From contig RPFO01000938.1 of the NCBI GenBank assembly GCA_009746045.1, positions 64,001 to 110,000 of the forward strand: a DNA stretch of 46,000 nt, read 5' to 3'. Below the pieces are notes generated by a model. That model saw nothing but the letters and a program-made list of their open reading frames with translations, was not told where the DNA came from and ran no database searches. The position numbers and the translations under genes are program-made. Below, piece after piece: positions 30,961 through 41,894 of the stretch. Source of the stretch: Mesostigma viride (Eukaryota; Streptophyta; Mesostigmatophyceae; Mesostigmatales; Mesostigmataceae). Position 1 is the first letter of the stretch. Each line of letters begins with the position of its first letter.

Positions 30961-31639
30961 GTGCGACAAGCTCCGCTTGTGGGAAGCGGATATATGTGTT
31001 GGCGACGTTCGGCGGTGAAGAATGACAATCAGGGCCCCCTGTGCACCCGGCACGTCTGCAGGGCTGGAAAGTACCTCATTCATCAGGAGGCTCTGTGAGC
31101 CTCCTTCTAAACGAAGGCACGATATTGACGCATCCATGCACATCTACATGTCAAGAAGCATTGATGGCAGGGCCTCATGCATATCAGGCCTCATGCCAAG
31201 CTAACATGGAAAGGAAAGGGAGATAAGAGCCCTGCTTGTGAACGATGGGTGCACAGGCCAGTGGGGACTGGGAGGGCTGCTCGCACGGTCTCCGACCTCC
31301 TTGCTGAGTGGTCTAACGAACTAATGTCATATTTACACCAGCTTTCGAGCCCTTGACTGTTTAGATTGCTGGGTCCATGAGCGTGCTTGACGGCCTGGAT
31401 GACAGCAGAGCTTGTTTTAAATCCGCCAAGGTCAGACTTACTATTTATTTCTGTATTGATATGATTTCATGGGATGTATGTTTTGTATGCATCCGCAGGA
31501 GAAAGGAACAAAGCGTTTGTCCAGATGGATTGTGACTCACGTTGATGTCATATACGCACATGATATCAGGCGATCGACCGATCGATGCAGGCCAATCCAT
31601 GCGCAACGGCCTCCAATGATTAATTTCACTAGATAATCA
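30961..31639. other. Intergenic, no gene seen
   Basis: Mixed sequence between the echoes of the CHUP1-like 3' end and the LINE remnants. Short frames only, none resembling a known family. Confidence 0.5.
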
Positions 31640-32005
31640 ACTAATTGAGTAAACTCGTGCTCCCGTTGGGGAGTCACGGAGCACCGAAGTGCTAAATCCC
31701 TGTATGTGCACAACAGGAAGAAAGGGCAGAGACCCCCTTTCTCCTTCATGCCGCAGCTGCAATCGGACACGATAAACGTTCGATCCGGCAAGGTCTGTGG
31801 GTGCAATAAGACCCGCGTGAACATATCAAAACAAGGAGCTGGAGCGTGGGCAAGGAAGCTAAGCATAGCCAGCACGTAGCATGGCTGGCTGTACAAAGGC
31901 TACTAAGCAAAGGCTACCTAGGGCTGGTTGTGTGCCGTGCGTTAGCGGTGCACGTGACTAGGTAATTCTAGGCATGGCTGCCATGGCGGCAGCGACTACC
32001 AATAA
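31640..32005 (-). repeat. LINE-associated repeat, copy A (downstream of the ORF1 remnant)
   Basis: The segment starting ACTCGTGCTCCCGTTGGGGA (plus strand) through the region before 32006 recurs at 41904-42465 with indels. Both copies lie immediately beyond an ORF1 C-terminal coding fragment on the minus strand, so this is element sequence downstream of ORF1. Confidence 0.7.
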
Positions 32006-32800
32006 TTACATGCTAGGGCTATTCTTGCCCGCAGGGGGCGTCCACATCTTGTGGTTGATCATCAGGTCCCCGCCCCTCCAGTACACCTTGGGCTTCTGGA
32101 GGTATTCCGGCCACAGGTCGCGTCGCTGCTGCTGCTGATCGCGGGGGTCAGGTCGTCGTCCAGCGCGTCCAGATGAGGTCGTGCAACCGCTTGCGACGAG
32201 AAAGGAACCGCTGCTTGTCCTCAGGGGAGGGGAAGGTGAGCAGGACTGGTGGGGGAGCGACCTTGTCCCGTGAGTGGGGAATTAGGCGGACGTGGCACCC
32301 GTATACCTCACCTACCAGGCCCATGAGGGTAAGGAGCTGGTCCTTGAGCTCGTCGGCAAAGGTGGTTCGGACGTCTCACCAGGCTTCTGGGGGAAGCGAC
32401 GCAGCACCACTGGGCAGTCGCGGCGAGCGCGGTCGGTGGCCAGTCCGGGCAGTTGTTGTGCCTACTGCCTGGCGAAGGTCTTCAAGCTCCTGGAGTTTTG
32501 TAGCGATGGCGTCAGTGGTCGAGGCAGTCGCTGACCGCAGCAAGTCCGCGTGGGAGTGCGGCGAGAGACTATCATCTGCCGGCCGGGTGGGCTGGGCTGC
32601 GATGCATGGTGGCCGTCTGCGGTGCCATTGCCGGGACCTGTGCGGGCAGGATGTCGGTTTGGGCGGTGATGACCTCGAGCTTCTTGACGAGCAAGCCGCA
32701 CTTGCCCTCCACCTGATTTAGGCGAGAGACAAGTGCAGCATGCGCGCCTCAGATGCCTGCGCCGCGCGCGGTGTGCAGTGCCGTGAACTGAGGTTCACTA
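32006..32800 (-). pseudogene. LINE ORF1 remnant (coiled coil, RRM-like segment, C-terminal tail)
   Basis: Minus frames read HAALVSRLNQVEGKCGLLVK then KLEVITAQTDILPAQVPAM (coiled coil), later FADELKDQLLTLMGLVGEVY, APPPVLLTFPSPEDKQRFLS (like the RRM of L1 ORF1p) and the tail QKPKVYWRGGDLMINHKMW to a stop at 32006-32008. Frame changes are needed near 32160 and 32450, and an in-frame stop lies near 32750, so it is decayed. It would have encoded the RNA-binding chaperone of a non-LTR element. No ORF2 follows it; the shared repeat 31640-32005 does. Confidence 0.6.
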
Positions 32801-33317
32801 GATAAGTTGTCCGTCGTATAGAAGTTAATGTTCAGCAGGTTCGAGCTATACCATGGTTCGCGGATCGACTTCAGATCTCTGGAATGCATGCGCTATGCAT
32901 GTTTGTCTCATTGGTGTACGGTAGTTCCAAACTGCTCATGCACATTTCGAATGAACCCTGGGCATGCCCCTAAACGAGCCACGAGCCACGAGCCACGAGC
33001 CCGGCCACGAGCGGACATGGCTGACGTCACGGCGGAGCTCAGAACTTTTGCGTCTGACCCCCAAATTCAGTCAGATCACTTGCAACCGATGCATGCGTCT
33101 TTTCTAGGCGCATCTGCTACTATAATCGGTTACAGCTGTAACGCAGTATTGTGACCAGCCTGCAGCTATTACGCAAAATAATGGCCAAAACCACCACGTC
33201 TTTCTGAGACGCACACGCTCAGATAACACACGCTCAGATATATTTTCCCGAAGCTATGACACACTAAAATGACAAGCAAACGCTTGTCCGCGCAACGCAG
33301 CCTGGCGGAGCCCTGCG

Positions 33318-34320
33318 ATGAGCCAAGAAAATACGCCTGCAGCTCTGGCTGTAGTTCTGCCTGGCCTGGCAGGCAGCGGTGACACTACCGCAGCTCAAGC
33401 GTTAAAAGTTCACTCGGCTCCACCTGCGGCCTCGCCCTCGGCATCGCCTGATCCGGCCAAACGCAGTCGCCCATCAGTACCGCCCCCAGCAGAACCGCGC
33501 CTCTTGGCCCCAACCCTTCAATGTCGACGACCACGACTTGACCAACATGTCCCGGAGCACTGCCCTGCACTGCATCTTCTACGGGGACTACGCCTCGCTA
33601 TATGAGCGCTGTGCCTCCGGATCTCCATGCACCGCCTCATCCAGCCGGACGGCATGTACCTACTGCCCCGCCACCTTGGTGACGGAGTGGCACCCCGCCC
33701 CCCGGCCCCAAGTACTGTCAGCACATCATTCTCTGCTTCCTCACGCGCTCGGATGGCGAGATCTGGGCTCCTTCCATTTCCGCATCCACCTTCCGCTCCC
33801 GCCTTATAAGGAGGCCCTCGAGCAGCATGCACGTGACTCCCCTCGCTGCAGATGTGGCAGCAATGGGCAGCACGCTGGCTGCTGAGCTCCCTCACCTTTC
33901 CACCACCGTCACCTCCACCACCATCGATCCTCCTCGCCTCCACCTCCACCGCCGCCACCACACCCACTGCCGCCATCACCGCCCATGCAGCTCCTCGACA
34001 TCGACAAGGGCCCTAACGACAACACCATCGCCATTGAGTGCCTGCAAAACACCGCAGGCCTCACCGGCGCCCAGGGCGGCACCTGCGCTGGCCCAGCCGA
34101 CGATGCTCCTCCCGCCCAGACCTGGGCAGACATGCTGAGGCACCACACCACCTCCACCGCCTCCACCATCGCGGCACAAACGCTTGACCTCCGCGAGGAG
34201 GTCGACCTCGCCAAGCGCAGCCATAACGTCATCGTCAAGCACTTCGACCAGCCGGCATGCAGGTGAGGACTCCGAGTCTCTTGCCATAGCGTTTAAGCGC
34301 AACATTCTTAACCCCATGGC
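33318..34320 (+). pseudogene. Second LINE ORF1-like remnant, opposite orientation
   Basis: Plus frames give a Pro/Ala-rich start, then PFNVDDHDLTNMSRSTALHC with IFYGDYASLYERC, then YCQHIILCFLTRSDGEIWAP, a His/Pro-rich stretch, and AQTLDLREEVDLAKRSHNVI followed by VKHFDQPA and, after a shift, EDSESLAIAFKRNILNPMAL. The last part looks like the coiled coil and first strand of an L1-type ORF1 RRM. At least three frameshifts separate these pieces. It lies head-to-head with the minus-strand remnant at 32006-32800. The assignment to a retroelement is an inference from this layout. Confidence 0.45.
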
Positions 34321-35260
34321 ACTCGTGAACTGATGAGCTGCGGATGTCGGCTGTCCGCCTTTCCCGCGCGCGGGGCAAGGCTGGCCCGGCTCCCGATCAC
34401 CTTTGATTACATGGCGGATAAGCCATGTAATCGAAGCCATGCCCTATCCATTTTAAGCTATGATGATCTTCCACTCTCTGTCCGCACCTTAGCTGCGCTG
34501 GAATATATAGTGGTACTGCAGGTGCACTTAGTGCACCCAGAGCAGGTGTAGTGTACACCCTACCCTTGCAGGAAGTAGCCCAGAATGTATTAAAAGCCAA
34601 ATGCCCCTTCTCAGGGATATGTGCTACATGTACCCCCGACGGAGATAGTTCCAATTTTCTTAAATTTAATGCACATTTCTTAAATAAATAAAAGTTGATG
34701 TTAATTGTGCAAGTTCATCGCAACTCAATACACGAAGTGTATAGCTCCATCATCCATATGGGCTTCGGGCCCTCTGCTTGTCTACACTGGGCACGATGCA
34801 GACGATACTTGTAACTTTCGTGTAACTATTTTTCTAATGAGATTAGCGTAAGCATGCCTATGCGCATGACACGCAAGTACTTACTTTACTTGTCTACACT
34901 CCCACAGCTTTACTTCCGATGTTTGCTGGACCACACATAATACAACGGGCAGCACGAACCAGCACATAGAATTCTGCAATGCACTGCCACACTAACCCCG
35001 AGGTTTATTACGCTGAAAATGTAAGCGCAGTCAATCATCGCAAAGTCTGGGAAAGCCTGAACAAGCCCATGTTCCTATGTATTAATGAGACAACCAGCGC
35101 AGGCCAGAAATCTGGAGAATTTGGATCATGGTAGCTCGAGCCTGCTGCTGAGCCTGCGACGTCCATTTGACACCAAATAGCATACGGGACATGTTTTGCT
35201 TCATGCTCACATCCATAGGTATAATAATTCATAAACGTGGCCGTTCCATGGGCTGCCTGC
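34321..35260. other. Intergenic, no gene seen
   Basis: A small perfect hairpin, GATTACATGGC with its complement, lies at 34406-34431. 35075-35140 is a copy of the dispersed repeat at 3753-3815. Otherwise AT-richer sequence without supportable frames. Confidence 0.5.
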
Positions 35261-37667
35261 TCAGCTCCAGTCCGCGTTGACCATCTTCCTGAGGATGTCG
35301 GCAGGGTCTTGGTCCCACGACGACTCGTGCACGCTGATTTTTCCATCATGGCCGATGCGCAGGATGTCATCTGGGGAGGTTCACGGTGAGCAATCAGGAT
35401 GGATGTTCTCGGTGGACAGTCAGGGTGGTTTCCGTTTCCCAGATAAGCAGAGGAACAACAGATAGCAGTTTGGTGCACAGGCAGCATCACATGTACATTA
35501 GTCAGATGCAGCAACAAGCATTTTTTTCATGAAAAAAGGCGGGAGCTAATTTATACATCTATATTGATACATATACTACTTTGAAAACCACATACTTTGC
35601 TGCGGCAATGACACGTGCACGGCCATCAAAGTAGACACTAACAAAAACTTCAGCAGCGAGTTCCCTGACGAAGAGCACAACTATTTTGAAGTCTGAACAG
35701 ACATGCAGTGCACGCATGTACCTCCAGACATGTAAAGCCTCCCCCCCCAGAAACTGTCAGCTTCGGTGCTCCACTTGAGCCGCAGCGCGCGCACGCTCGC
35801 CACTTGCTTGAGCAGTTTGTTGGGCGGGTACGCGGCCCCTGGCACCGCAGTGAGCTCCACCTGTCGACATGTGGCAAGGGATAGGGGGTAGACGATGGGA
35901 GGCAGGGGATAGGAGGCAGGGGATAGGAGGCAGGGCATAGGAGGTAGGGGGATGGCAGGCAGGGGGTAGGAGGCAGGGGGTAGGAGGCAGGGGGTAGGAG
36001 GCAGGGGGATAGGAGGCAGGGGAGTGGAACCATGCAGCCGGGATGAGTGCCACACAGCATCATGTCGGCATATGCTGCTTTCTGCATGTTCTGCAGAGAG
36101 GCAAAACTGTCCCGTTGGAAGCAAATGAGAGCAAGAAATAGGTAGCTGCTGTAGCAAGAATAGGTAGCAAGAAATAGGTAGCTGCTGTAGCAAGAATAGG
36201 TAGCAAGAAATAGGTAGCTGCTGTGCATCCACGCTGGCTGATAGAAGCTGTTGTAATTGACCACAAAGTTGACGAAATAGGCCATGCTCGCGCTGTTTGC
36301 CAGATAATGAGCTTCAGAATGCTGACTGAAATATTTTGAACGGCTGCCGGTGGCGGCGGCTGCCCTTACAGGCTTGCCACCCAGGAAACTGATACAGGCG
36401 CAGACAGCATAAATCGACACAAAAAGGCATGAGATAGCCAATTCAAATGGATGCGTGGGTGGGCGGGCGGGCGGGCGGGGGTGGGTCGGTTGGGTGGGTT
36501 GGTGGGGTTGGGGGCTTCATGCCTGGGTGTACACTTTTGTTAGCTTTGTATATCCCCCACCTCTTCCAAGGAGAGTACATCAAACGTAGGGTTTTGGAAA
36601 CCCATCGCCATGAGCTTGAGAGACTCCATCATTCCCCTGCACGTGGGGCACGAGCACACGCCATCGTGAGTACGAACCATTTGCACGAACAAGGCATCGT
36701 GAGTACACACCATCACGAGTACACCTTTTCGTGAGTACAAACCATTGTGAGTACAAACAATCATGAGTATCATCGTGAGTACAAACAATCGCGAGTACCA
36801 AACCGTGGGTCTCATGTGCAAACCATCACGGGAGAAAGCTTTACCACAGGCAGCCGGGTTGTTGCATGCCTGCTTGCTGTGGCATCACAAGGCAATTCCA
36901 ACAGACACTCAAACGGTGGGGTGCCAACACTGGAGTGGTTGTTTCCGGGGTCGGGTACGTGGCATGTGCTGCCTACACTACATTAGGAACGAGGCATGTT
37001 ATGCTGCCACTCACAATATGCACCGCTTGTCGAACAAGTTATCCCCTCAACTTGCCCACAGCCGTGGTTTGTACACACTAACTTCGTTTCAGGCATGAAA
37101 CGTGCAAAGTACTGGCATAGTTGTTTACTGCGACCACAGTCAACAGACCATACCAAAGAACCCCGGCGTGCGACAGGAACAAGAATAAAACATTTAAAGA
37201 GTAGGGTCCAGAAATAGACCAGTTTGCTCCAGTAAAGGGTTGCCGGACGCAGCTCACCAGTAATTCATGCGTCCCTCCAGGCGCACCAAGGGGTCCACAA
37301 AAAGAATGTCCTCCGACAGCATGCTGTAGTCTAGGGACTCCTTGTAGACCAGCGGGAGCTCATGCTTCAGCTTCTCGATTACCTTCGCAACGGCGTCATC
37401 GAAAGGGTCCCACGTGGACCGACGCACCGATTTGCCGGAGGGGGTAGGCGCCAAGGGTGCCGCTGTGTCTGAGCTCGATGCTGGCGACTGCGATGCGGAA
37501 CAGGTGAAAGGGGATGCCGACTTGGGGAACCTTGGCGCGTGGAAGCCTCGCATTGTCCTTTTCATGGGACATATTGGCTTTTGTTGATGTGGGGCTGGAC
37601 TGCCACCGAGCTTTGGCCGTAGAGTGGCCGTTTGGAAGGGAGTGCAAACCCTGCTTGCCGCCAGCAT
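35261..37667 (-). CDS. DUF2358 family protein, probably plastid-targeted
   Basis: Four exons, 37667-37258, 36636-36561, 35860-35722 and 35370-35261, join with phases 2, 0 and 1 to give exactly 735 nt, 244 residues plus TGA. The first ~80 residues are rich in Ser, Ala, Thr, Pro and Arg with few acids, like a chloroplast transit peptide. The core then follows the DUF2358 pattern (an NTF2-like fold found in plants, algae and cyanobacteria): VIEKLKHELPLVYKESLDYS, MLSEDILFVDPLVRLEGRM, then FQNPTFDVLSLEE, ALRLKWSTEA and finally DDILRIGHDGKISVHESSWD. No molecular activity is known for the family, so none is assigned. It is divergent to the gene starting near 38068 on the plus strand. The start ATG at 37667 is followed by an uninterrupted frame to the first donor. 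Confidence 0.82.
35880..36030. repeat. GGATAGGAGGCAGGG-type short tandem repeats
   Basis: About ten irregular 14-16-base units in DUF2358 intron 2. On the coding strand they form a pyrimidine-rich stretch immediately upstream of exon 3. Confidence 0.9.
36655..36805 (-). repeat. Irregular GTGAGTACAAACCAT-type repeats, TACTCAC on the coding strand
   Basis: About eight units. On the DUF2358 coding strand they put several TACTCAC-like motifs 20-165 bases upstream of the exon 2 acceptor. Confidence 0.8.
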
Positions 37668-38067
37668 CGTGTCTTCTCTTTTGAAAAGAATATAGCCAAC
37701 TCCAGACTCTAATATTTAGCCGCTGCGCCTAAACTTTTATTGCGTGTCTTCCCTTTCTACCCAAGAATTACGAGGGTTCACCGGGTGCATCACCAGACTA
37801 GCCAATGCCGTTGACACGCGACTGCAAATTGAACTGCATACGTTGCCTTGCTGGGTGGTTTTCGCGGCATTTTCTTGGCACCCTCCGCGCGCGCCACGTA
37901 GTATCGGCACGTGCGGGGCGTGTCGACGCGTCTCGCTCTGCCGCAGTGACGTGCCTCAGCCATAATGGCCGACCAGCATTACCGTTTGGCCGAGTGGATA
38001 ACGGATTTCCGGCAAACCTGATCAGGGGAGATGTCACTAAATTTGCTGCCATAATGAGGAAATTTCA

Positions 38068-38428
38068 ATGAACGTGACATTCCCGCACGAAATTGCAATG
38101 CCCTCGCTAGGAAAGTCTTGTTCGGTATCCTTGCGATGGCAGGCCCGCGCTGACGGTTTCCCTTCAATACCATGCGATATCAACCGGCAGATTAGGCAGC
38201 GAGGGCCCGCCAAGCCGTGCAGTCGACGCAAGACCGTGGCCCCTGCCACTGCATGCGTGCGGGTCTCTAGCGTGCCCGCGACCCGCGATGACGACGTCGA
38301 AATTTACGTGTGTCTGACGCCCCTTCAGGCAACCCATCCGGTCGGCGTCACCGCCATGCGGCTTTTGGCATGGGTGGCACCTATATATCTGGAGCATACC
38401 GTTACTGTTGTTCAAGCAAATAACAAGG
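38068..38428 (+). CDS. Possible 5' exon of the NDCRDH-motif gene
   Basis: An open frame starts at ATG 38068, about 400 bases from the divergent DUF2358 start. It runs to a good donor (AACAAG then GTAATC) and includes VEIYVCLTPLQATHPVGV and APIYLEHTVTVVQ. Its position in a divergent promoter arrangement and its GC-rich codons favour a first exon. Against it, I could not find a phase-consistent exon between it and 39573. A small candidate, 38684-38740, has good AG and GTGCGTG borders and phase 0, but its content is unremarkable. The opposite strand also has suggestive Cys/His-rich frames here. No function is assigned. Confidence 0.3.
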
Positions 38429-38587
38429 TAATCAATAAACCCAATTTCCCGGGTTTCTTGTAGCATGTTTCCTTTGGGAGCCTCCCCGGCTTCTTGGTTC
38501 CTTCTAGAATGATAACTTACCAGGCTCAGTGCCGTGGTCTTCAAGACCCTGTAATTACCTGATTGTCATGCGCCAACCGTGAGCCTA

Positions 38588-38860
38588 AACCGTTAGTCTG
38601 ACAACTGGTTTATCCGACCGTTTGCTGGCTCTTGGCGGCGCGCACCCGGACGCTTCAGTGGACATGCTACGATTTCTTGCCAGAAAGCGCGGAATCGCCG
38701 GCAACCGCCTTCGATCTCCTTCGTGGCTCCCACACGAAAGGTGCGTGTCACCACAGTAGTAGAGACACGAGCCGCCGTCAGGACAGATTTGGATGATGGC
38801 CACTTGACGTGCTTTCTTGGTCCAATAATGCGTGCATTTCCACTTGTCACCGGCGGTAAT
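38588..38860 (-). other. Cys/His-rich frame, possibly a WRKY/FLYWCH-like zinc finger remnant
   Basis: The minus frame reads DKWKCTHYWTKKA, then QICPDGGSC and LYYCGDTHLSC. The spacing of a Lys-Trp-Lys-Cys, later Cys residues and a Gly-Asp-Thr-His-x-x-Cys is similar to zinc fingers of the WRKY-GCM/FLYWCH group, which often come from Mutator-like transposases. There is no clear start and no neighbouring transposase frame. It overlaps the tentative plus-strand exon region, so only one of the two readings can be right. Low confidence. Confidence 0.22.
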
Positions 38861-39572
38861 GCGGCATTTCTAAACTATGACCACAGACACTGACAACATG
38901 CTGGAAACTTGACACCCTTGAAGGGAATTCTCTTGAGGCTCGAAGACCTGGAAACGTACGGTGGAGAAGAACCCATTACACAGGCTGAGTGGATTACATT
39001 GGGAATGACCGGCCAAGTTTCTACCACTCCGTATGGCAACCCCCTTTTTTCAGACCTGGCTGATAACCACCATCCCCCCAAAGCTTAGCGATCTGATCCA
39101 ATGCCTCTGTCGGTCACTATAGCGGGCTCCAGTAGGTAGTATAATAACATCCCGGAATTCGCAGCATCGCCTTGATGGACGACCTGTGCTTCACCCATTG
39201 CTCACCCGTTGATGACACAACTATGTAACATTACCCGGCCTCTCAAATAACATGCTCGTGATGTGCTGTGTTTGCTCATGGCATGACCGTTCCAACATTC
39301 ATGGCCTTGGTAAACTAACTAGTACTTACAGACTTGGCTAGAGCGTATTGACGGCTGCCTTTTACTGCATGCCAGGGTCAGCCATCACCTTGACCACTTG
39401 GGATTACCACCGACCCTAACCACTGGTCACTTTACCGGCTAGAAAGTCTAAATGAAGGGCTGCTTCAAGCTAGCATGGGAAGGAACTGTATATGTAATAA
39501 ATGAACTGCTGGCTTGAAGTATGGATTGCCACCTTCTTGGACGGTGCACCCATCACACCCATTCCTCCGCAG

Positions 39573-40736
39573 GCATCACGCGGCGTAGGGAGCTGAACCA
39601 ACGACCAAAGCGCCGCTGCTGGAAGATTGGGACGGCCGTGCTCGCACATCCCCTGACAAACGGCGAGCATGATCCCTCCAAAAATGGCCAAGACGCCGGA
39701 TCATTAGCTCAGGGAAAGAATGCATTTATACACGGCGCCCAGGCGGTCAATGCCGCCTTCGGGAGGGAGGGTGGGGCCGGGACCCCCCCGGCGGTAGGGA
39801 CCCTGGCGGAGCGCGTAGAGCGGACATGCCTGCGCTACAACGAGGGGTATGACCTGGCGCTGAGGCTGTTCCGGAACGACTGCCGGGACCACACAAGGGG
39901 TGGGTGCGGGGGGCGCTCATGGGTATTACGGTACTGCGCAGTATAGCGAATAGGGGGAGCATCTGTACTGCGCAGTATAGCGAATTGGGGGAGCATCTGT
40001 ACTGCGCAGTATAGCGAATAGGGGGAGCATCTGTACTGCGCAGTGTAGCGAATAGGGGGAGCATCTGTACTACGCAGTATAGCGAATAGGGGGGGCATCT
40101 GTACTACGCAGTATAGCGAATAGGGGGAGCATCTGTACTGCGCAGTATAGCGAATAGGGGGAGCATCTGTACTGCGCAGTATAGCGAATAGGGGGGGCAT
40201 CTGGGCCAGTCCTACATGGACGCGGTGGTGGGGGTGAGTGGGACCACACGAGGGTGGGTAGGATGATCCACACGAGGGTGGGTAGGATGATGCACACGAG
40301 GGTGGGTAGGATGATCCACATGAGGGTGGGTAGGATGATCCACACGAGGGTGGGTAGGATGATCCACACGAGGGTGGGTAGGATGGCCCACACGAGGGTG
40401 GGTAGGATGGCCCACACGAGGGTGGGTAGGATGATCCACACTAGGGAGGAGTGGGGCAGTGGTTATGCATCTCTTTTGGTGGTCACGCATCCTGCATGAG
40501 GGGGAAAAGTGGGCGGTCGTGCATCCTTTTGGGTTGGTACGTGCTGGTGGTCATGGTTACTTCGTAGACACCATACGTGGACTAAAATGTGCCTTTTCCC
40601 TTCCCGTGTACGGGCCTCTTATATGTGTCATGCACATGTCCCCGACCCAGCAGGCCTCGTGAAGCTGTTGACTGGAGAAGATGATGTGATGCGCCGCATC
40701 CAGGAGCTCAGTAAAGCAGAGAAGGGCAACACTTGA
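39573..40736 (+). CDS. Conserved uncharacterised protein with NDCRDH motif, C-terminal two exons
   Basis: Exon 39573-39899 is entered in phase 1 after a CCTCCGCAG acceptor and leaves in phase 1 at GTGGGTGCGG. Exon 40654-40736 follows a CCCAGCAG acceptor and ends in TGA. The join gives NDCRDHTRGLVKLLTGE. The first exon opens ITRRRELNQRPKRRCWKIG and later has RYNEGYDLALRLF. This combination (RCW-x-[IV]G, then a Tyr-rich helix, NDCR and LTGE) resembles a plant/algal family that I remember but cannot name. The Asn-Asp-Cys-Arg-x-His context is also reminiscent of NlpC/LRAT-type cysteine folds, but that is weak inference. The intron between the exons holds two tandem arrays, 39931-40203 and 40228-40445. 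At least one upstream exon ending in phase 1 is missing from my model. Confidence 0.6.
39931..40203. repeat. Eight copies of a 34-bp unit with a 12-base palindrome
   Basis: Unit CATCTGTACTGCGCAGTATA then GCGAATAGGGGGAG. TACTGCGCAGTA is self-complementary. Directly repeated with no spacers, intronic in the NDCRDH gene. Confidence 0.95.
40228..40445 (+). repeat. Nine copies of a 24-bp unit derived from the upstream donor
   Basis: Unit CACACGAGGGTGGGTAGGAT plus GATC. It resembles the exon end and donor at 39890-39908 (CACACAAGGGGTGGGTGCGG). Confidence 0.9.
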
Positions 40737-41894
40737 GATTGGATTCCTGCCGGCAACCGCAACAAGGATTGTGCTGGTAATCCATGAGTTTACCTACCTG
40801 ATATGGTAAAACTCTTCCTGGATGTGCACATTAATTAATGCGTCCTGGACGCATGGCACGCCAACCGGTCAATTGCATGGGCGCGCAGCCTGCCGGATGT
40901 GCATACCCATGTTCACCAGTTTGCGTGTTACTAGCTCGGCAATCATTTCAGTGCAGCTAGCATTCTACGCTCTCGTTGTTTCTCCCTCGCTTTGGTGCAA
41001 TGCCTATTTATTATATTTATCATGGAAAAAGAAGTGCCGGCAGTGCACGGCAATTGCGGAGTCCTGGCAATTGGGACTTGCGTGTAGCCTAAGGTTTTAA
41101 TTAATGTGCATAATATACTTGCGTACAGGCCATCGACCGACATCGACATGCCTCTTAATTCATATTTCTTACCACTTCTCTTTGTGGCCCGTAACTCCTC
41201 TTTATTACTCTCATTGTTATGTCTGTTCATCCTGTCTATATTTTCACTGCCTACCCCCTTTTCACCTTACACTTTTTCATAGGAGTGAGCTGGGCACGGG
41301 GCTTTAGACCCTGTTGGATAGGAGACCCCCAGCCGGGCACCATGGGCCGACGCTGAAACATGGAACTCCTGACCCATACTCCAACATCGCCTGTGCCTCA
41401 CCATATCCCAGCAATGACCTCTTTCTTTATTCCATTTTTGTTTTTGTTATTACTATTACTCTTTACTTTGTCTTTATTTATTATTGTTCTTATAATTACT
41501 ACTTACATTTTCTTTTCCTTTTCTTCTTCTTTTTTTCTTTTTCCCTTTGTAATGTATACTTCTTACTTTTTCTTTAAGCCCCTTCGTGTATGTGTGTATG
41601 GGTTCCCTCTTTTCCTTCTTAGTTTTGGTTGTTTGCATGTTGTTGTTAATTGTTGTTGTGTGTGTATGTGCATGTGTGTGTGTTTGAAATCCCTATAAGC
41701 CTTTCTCGTCACCCTCTGTCTCCCTCCATGCAGGTCTTCCTAGAGAGAGCAATTCACGCGGCTCCCGCGCGGCCTTCGCGTCTTTCCTCTCAGACGACTA
41801 CCCTAGTCGATCTTCCACGGCGTTGGATTGCCATGCGTCCAGGCATAGTTGTCTCACTTAATTTATTTATTTAATATTAATTATTTAAAGTAAT
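40737..41894. other. Intergenic, no gene assigned
   Basis: T-rich from 41420 to 41680. A CAG at 41730-41733 opens a GC-rich frame (VFLERAIHAAPARPSR…) to about 41850 that could be a stray exon, but nothing links to it. Confidence 0.4.

Noticed and set aside
32173-32721. Plus-strand frame of 182 residues
   Set aside because: The minus strand has ORF1-like motifs at the same place; the plus frame shows no family resemblance.
39931-40203. Evenly spaced repeats as a CRISPR array
   Set aside because: Units are directly joined with no unique spacers, and the genome is eukaryotic.
41730-41850. Possible exon after a CAG acceptor (VFLERAIHAAPARPSR…)
   Set aside because: No donor or partner exon with matching phase; kept only as a note in the intergenic entry.
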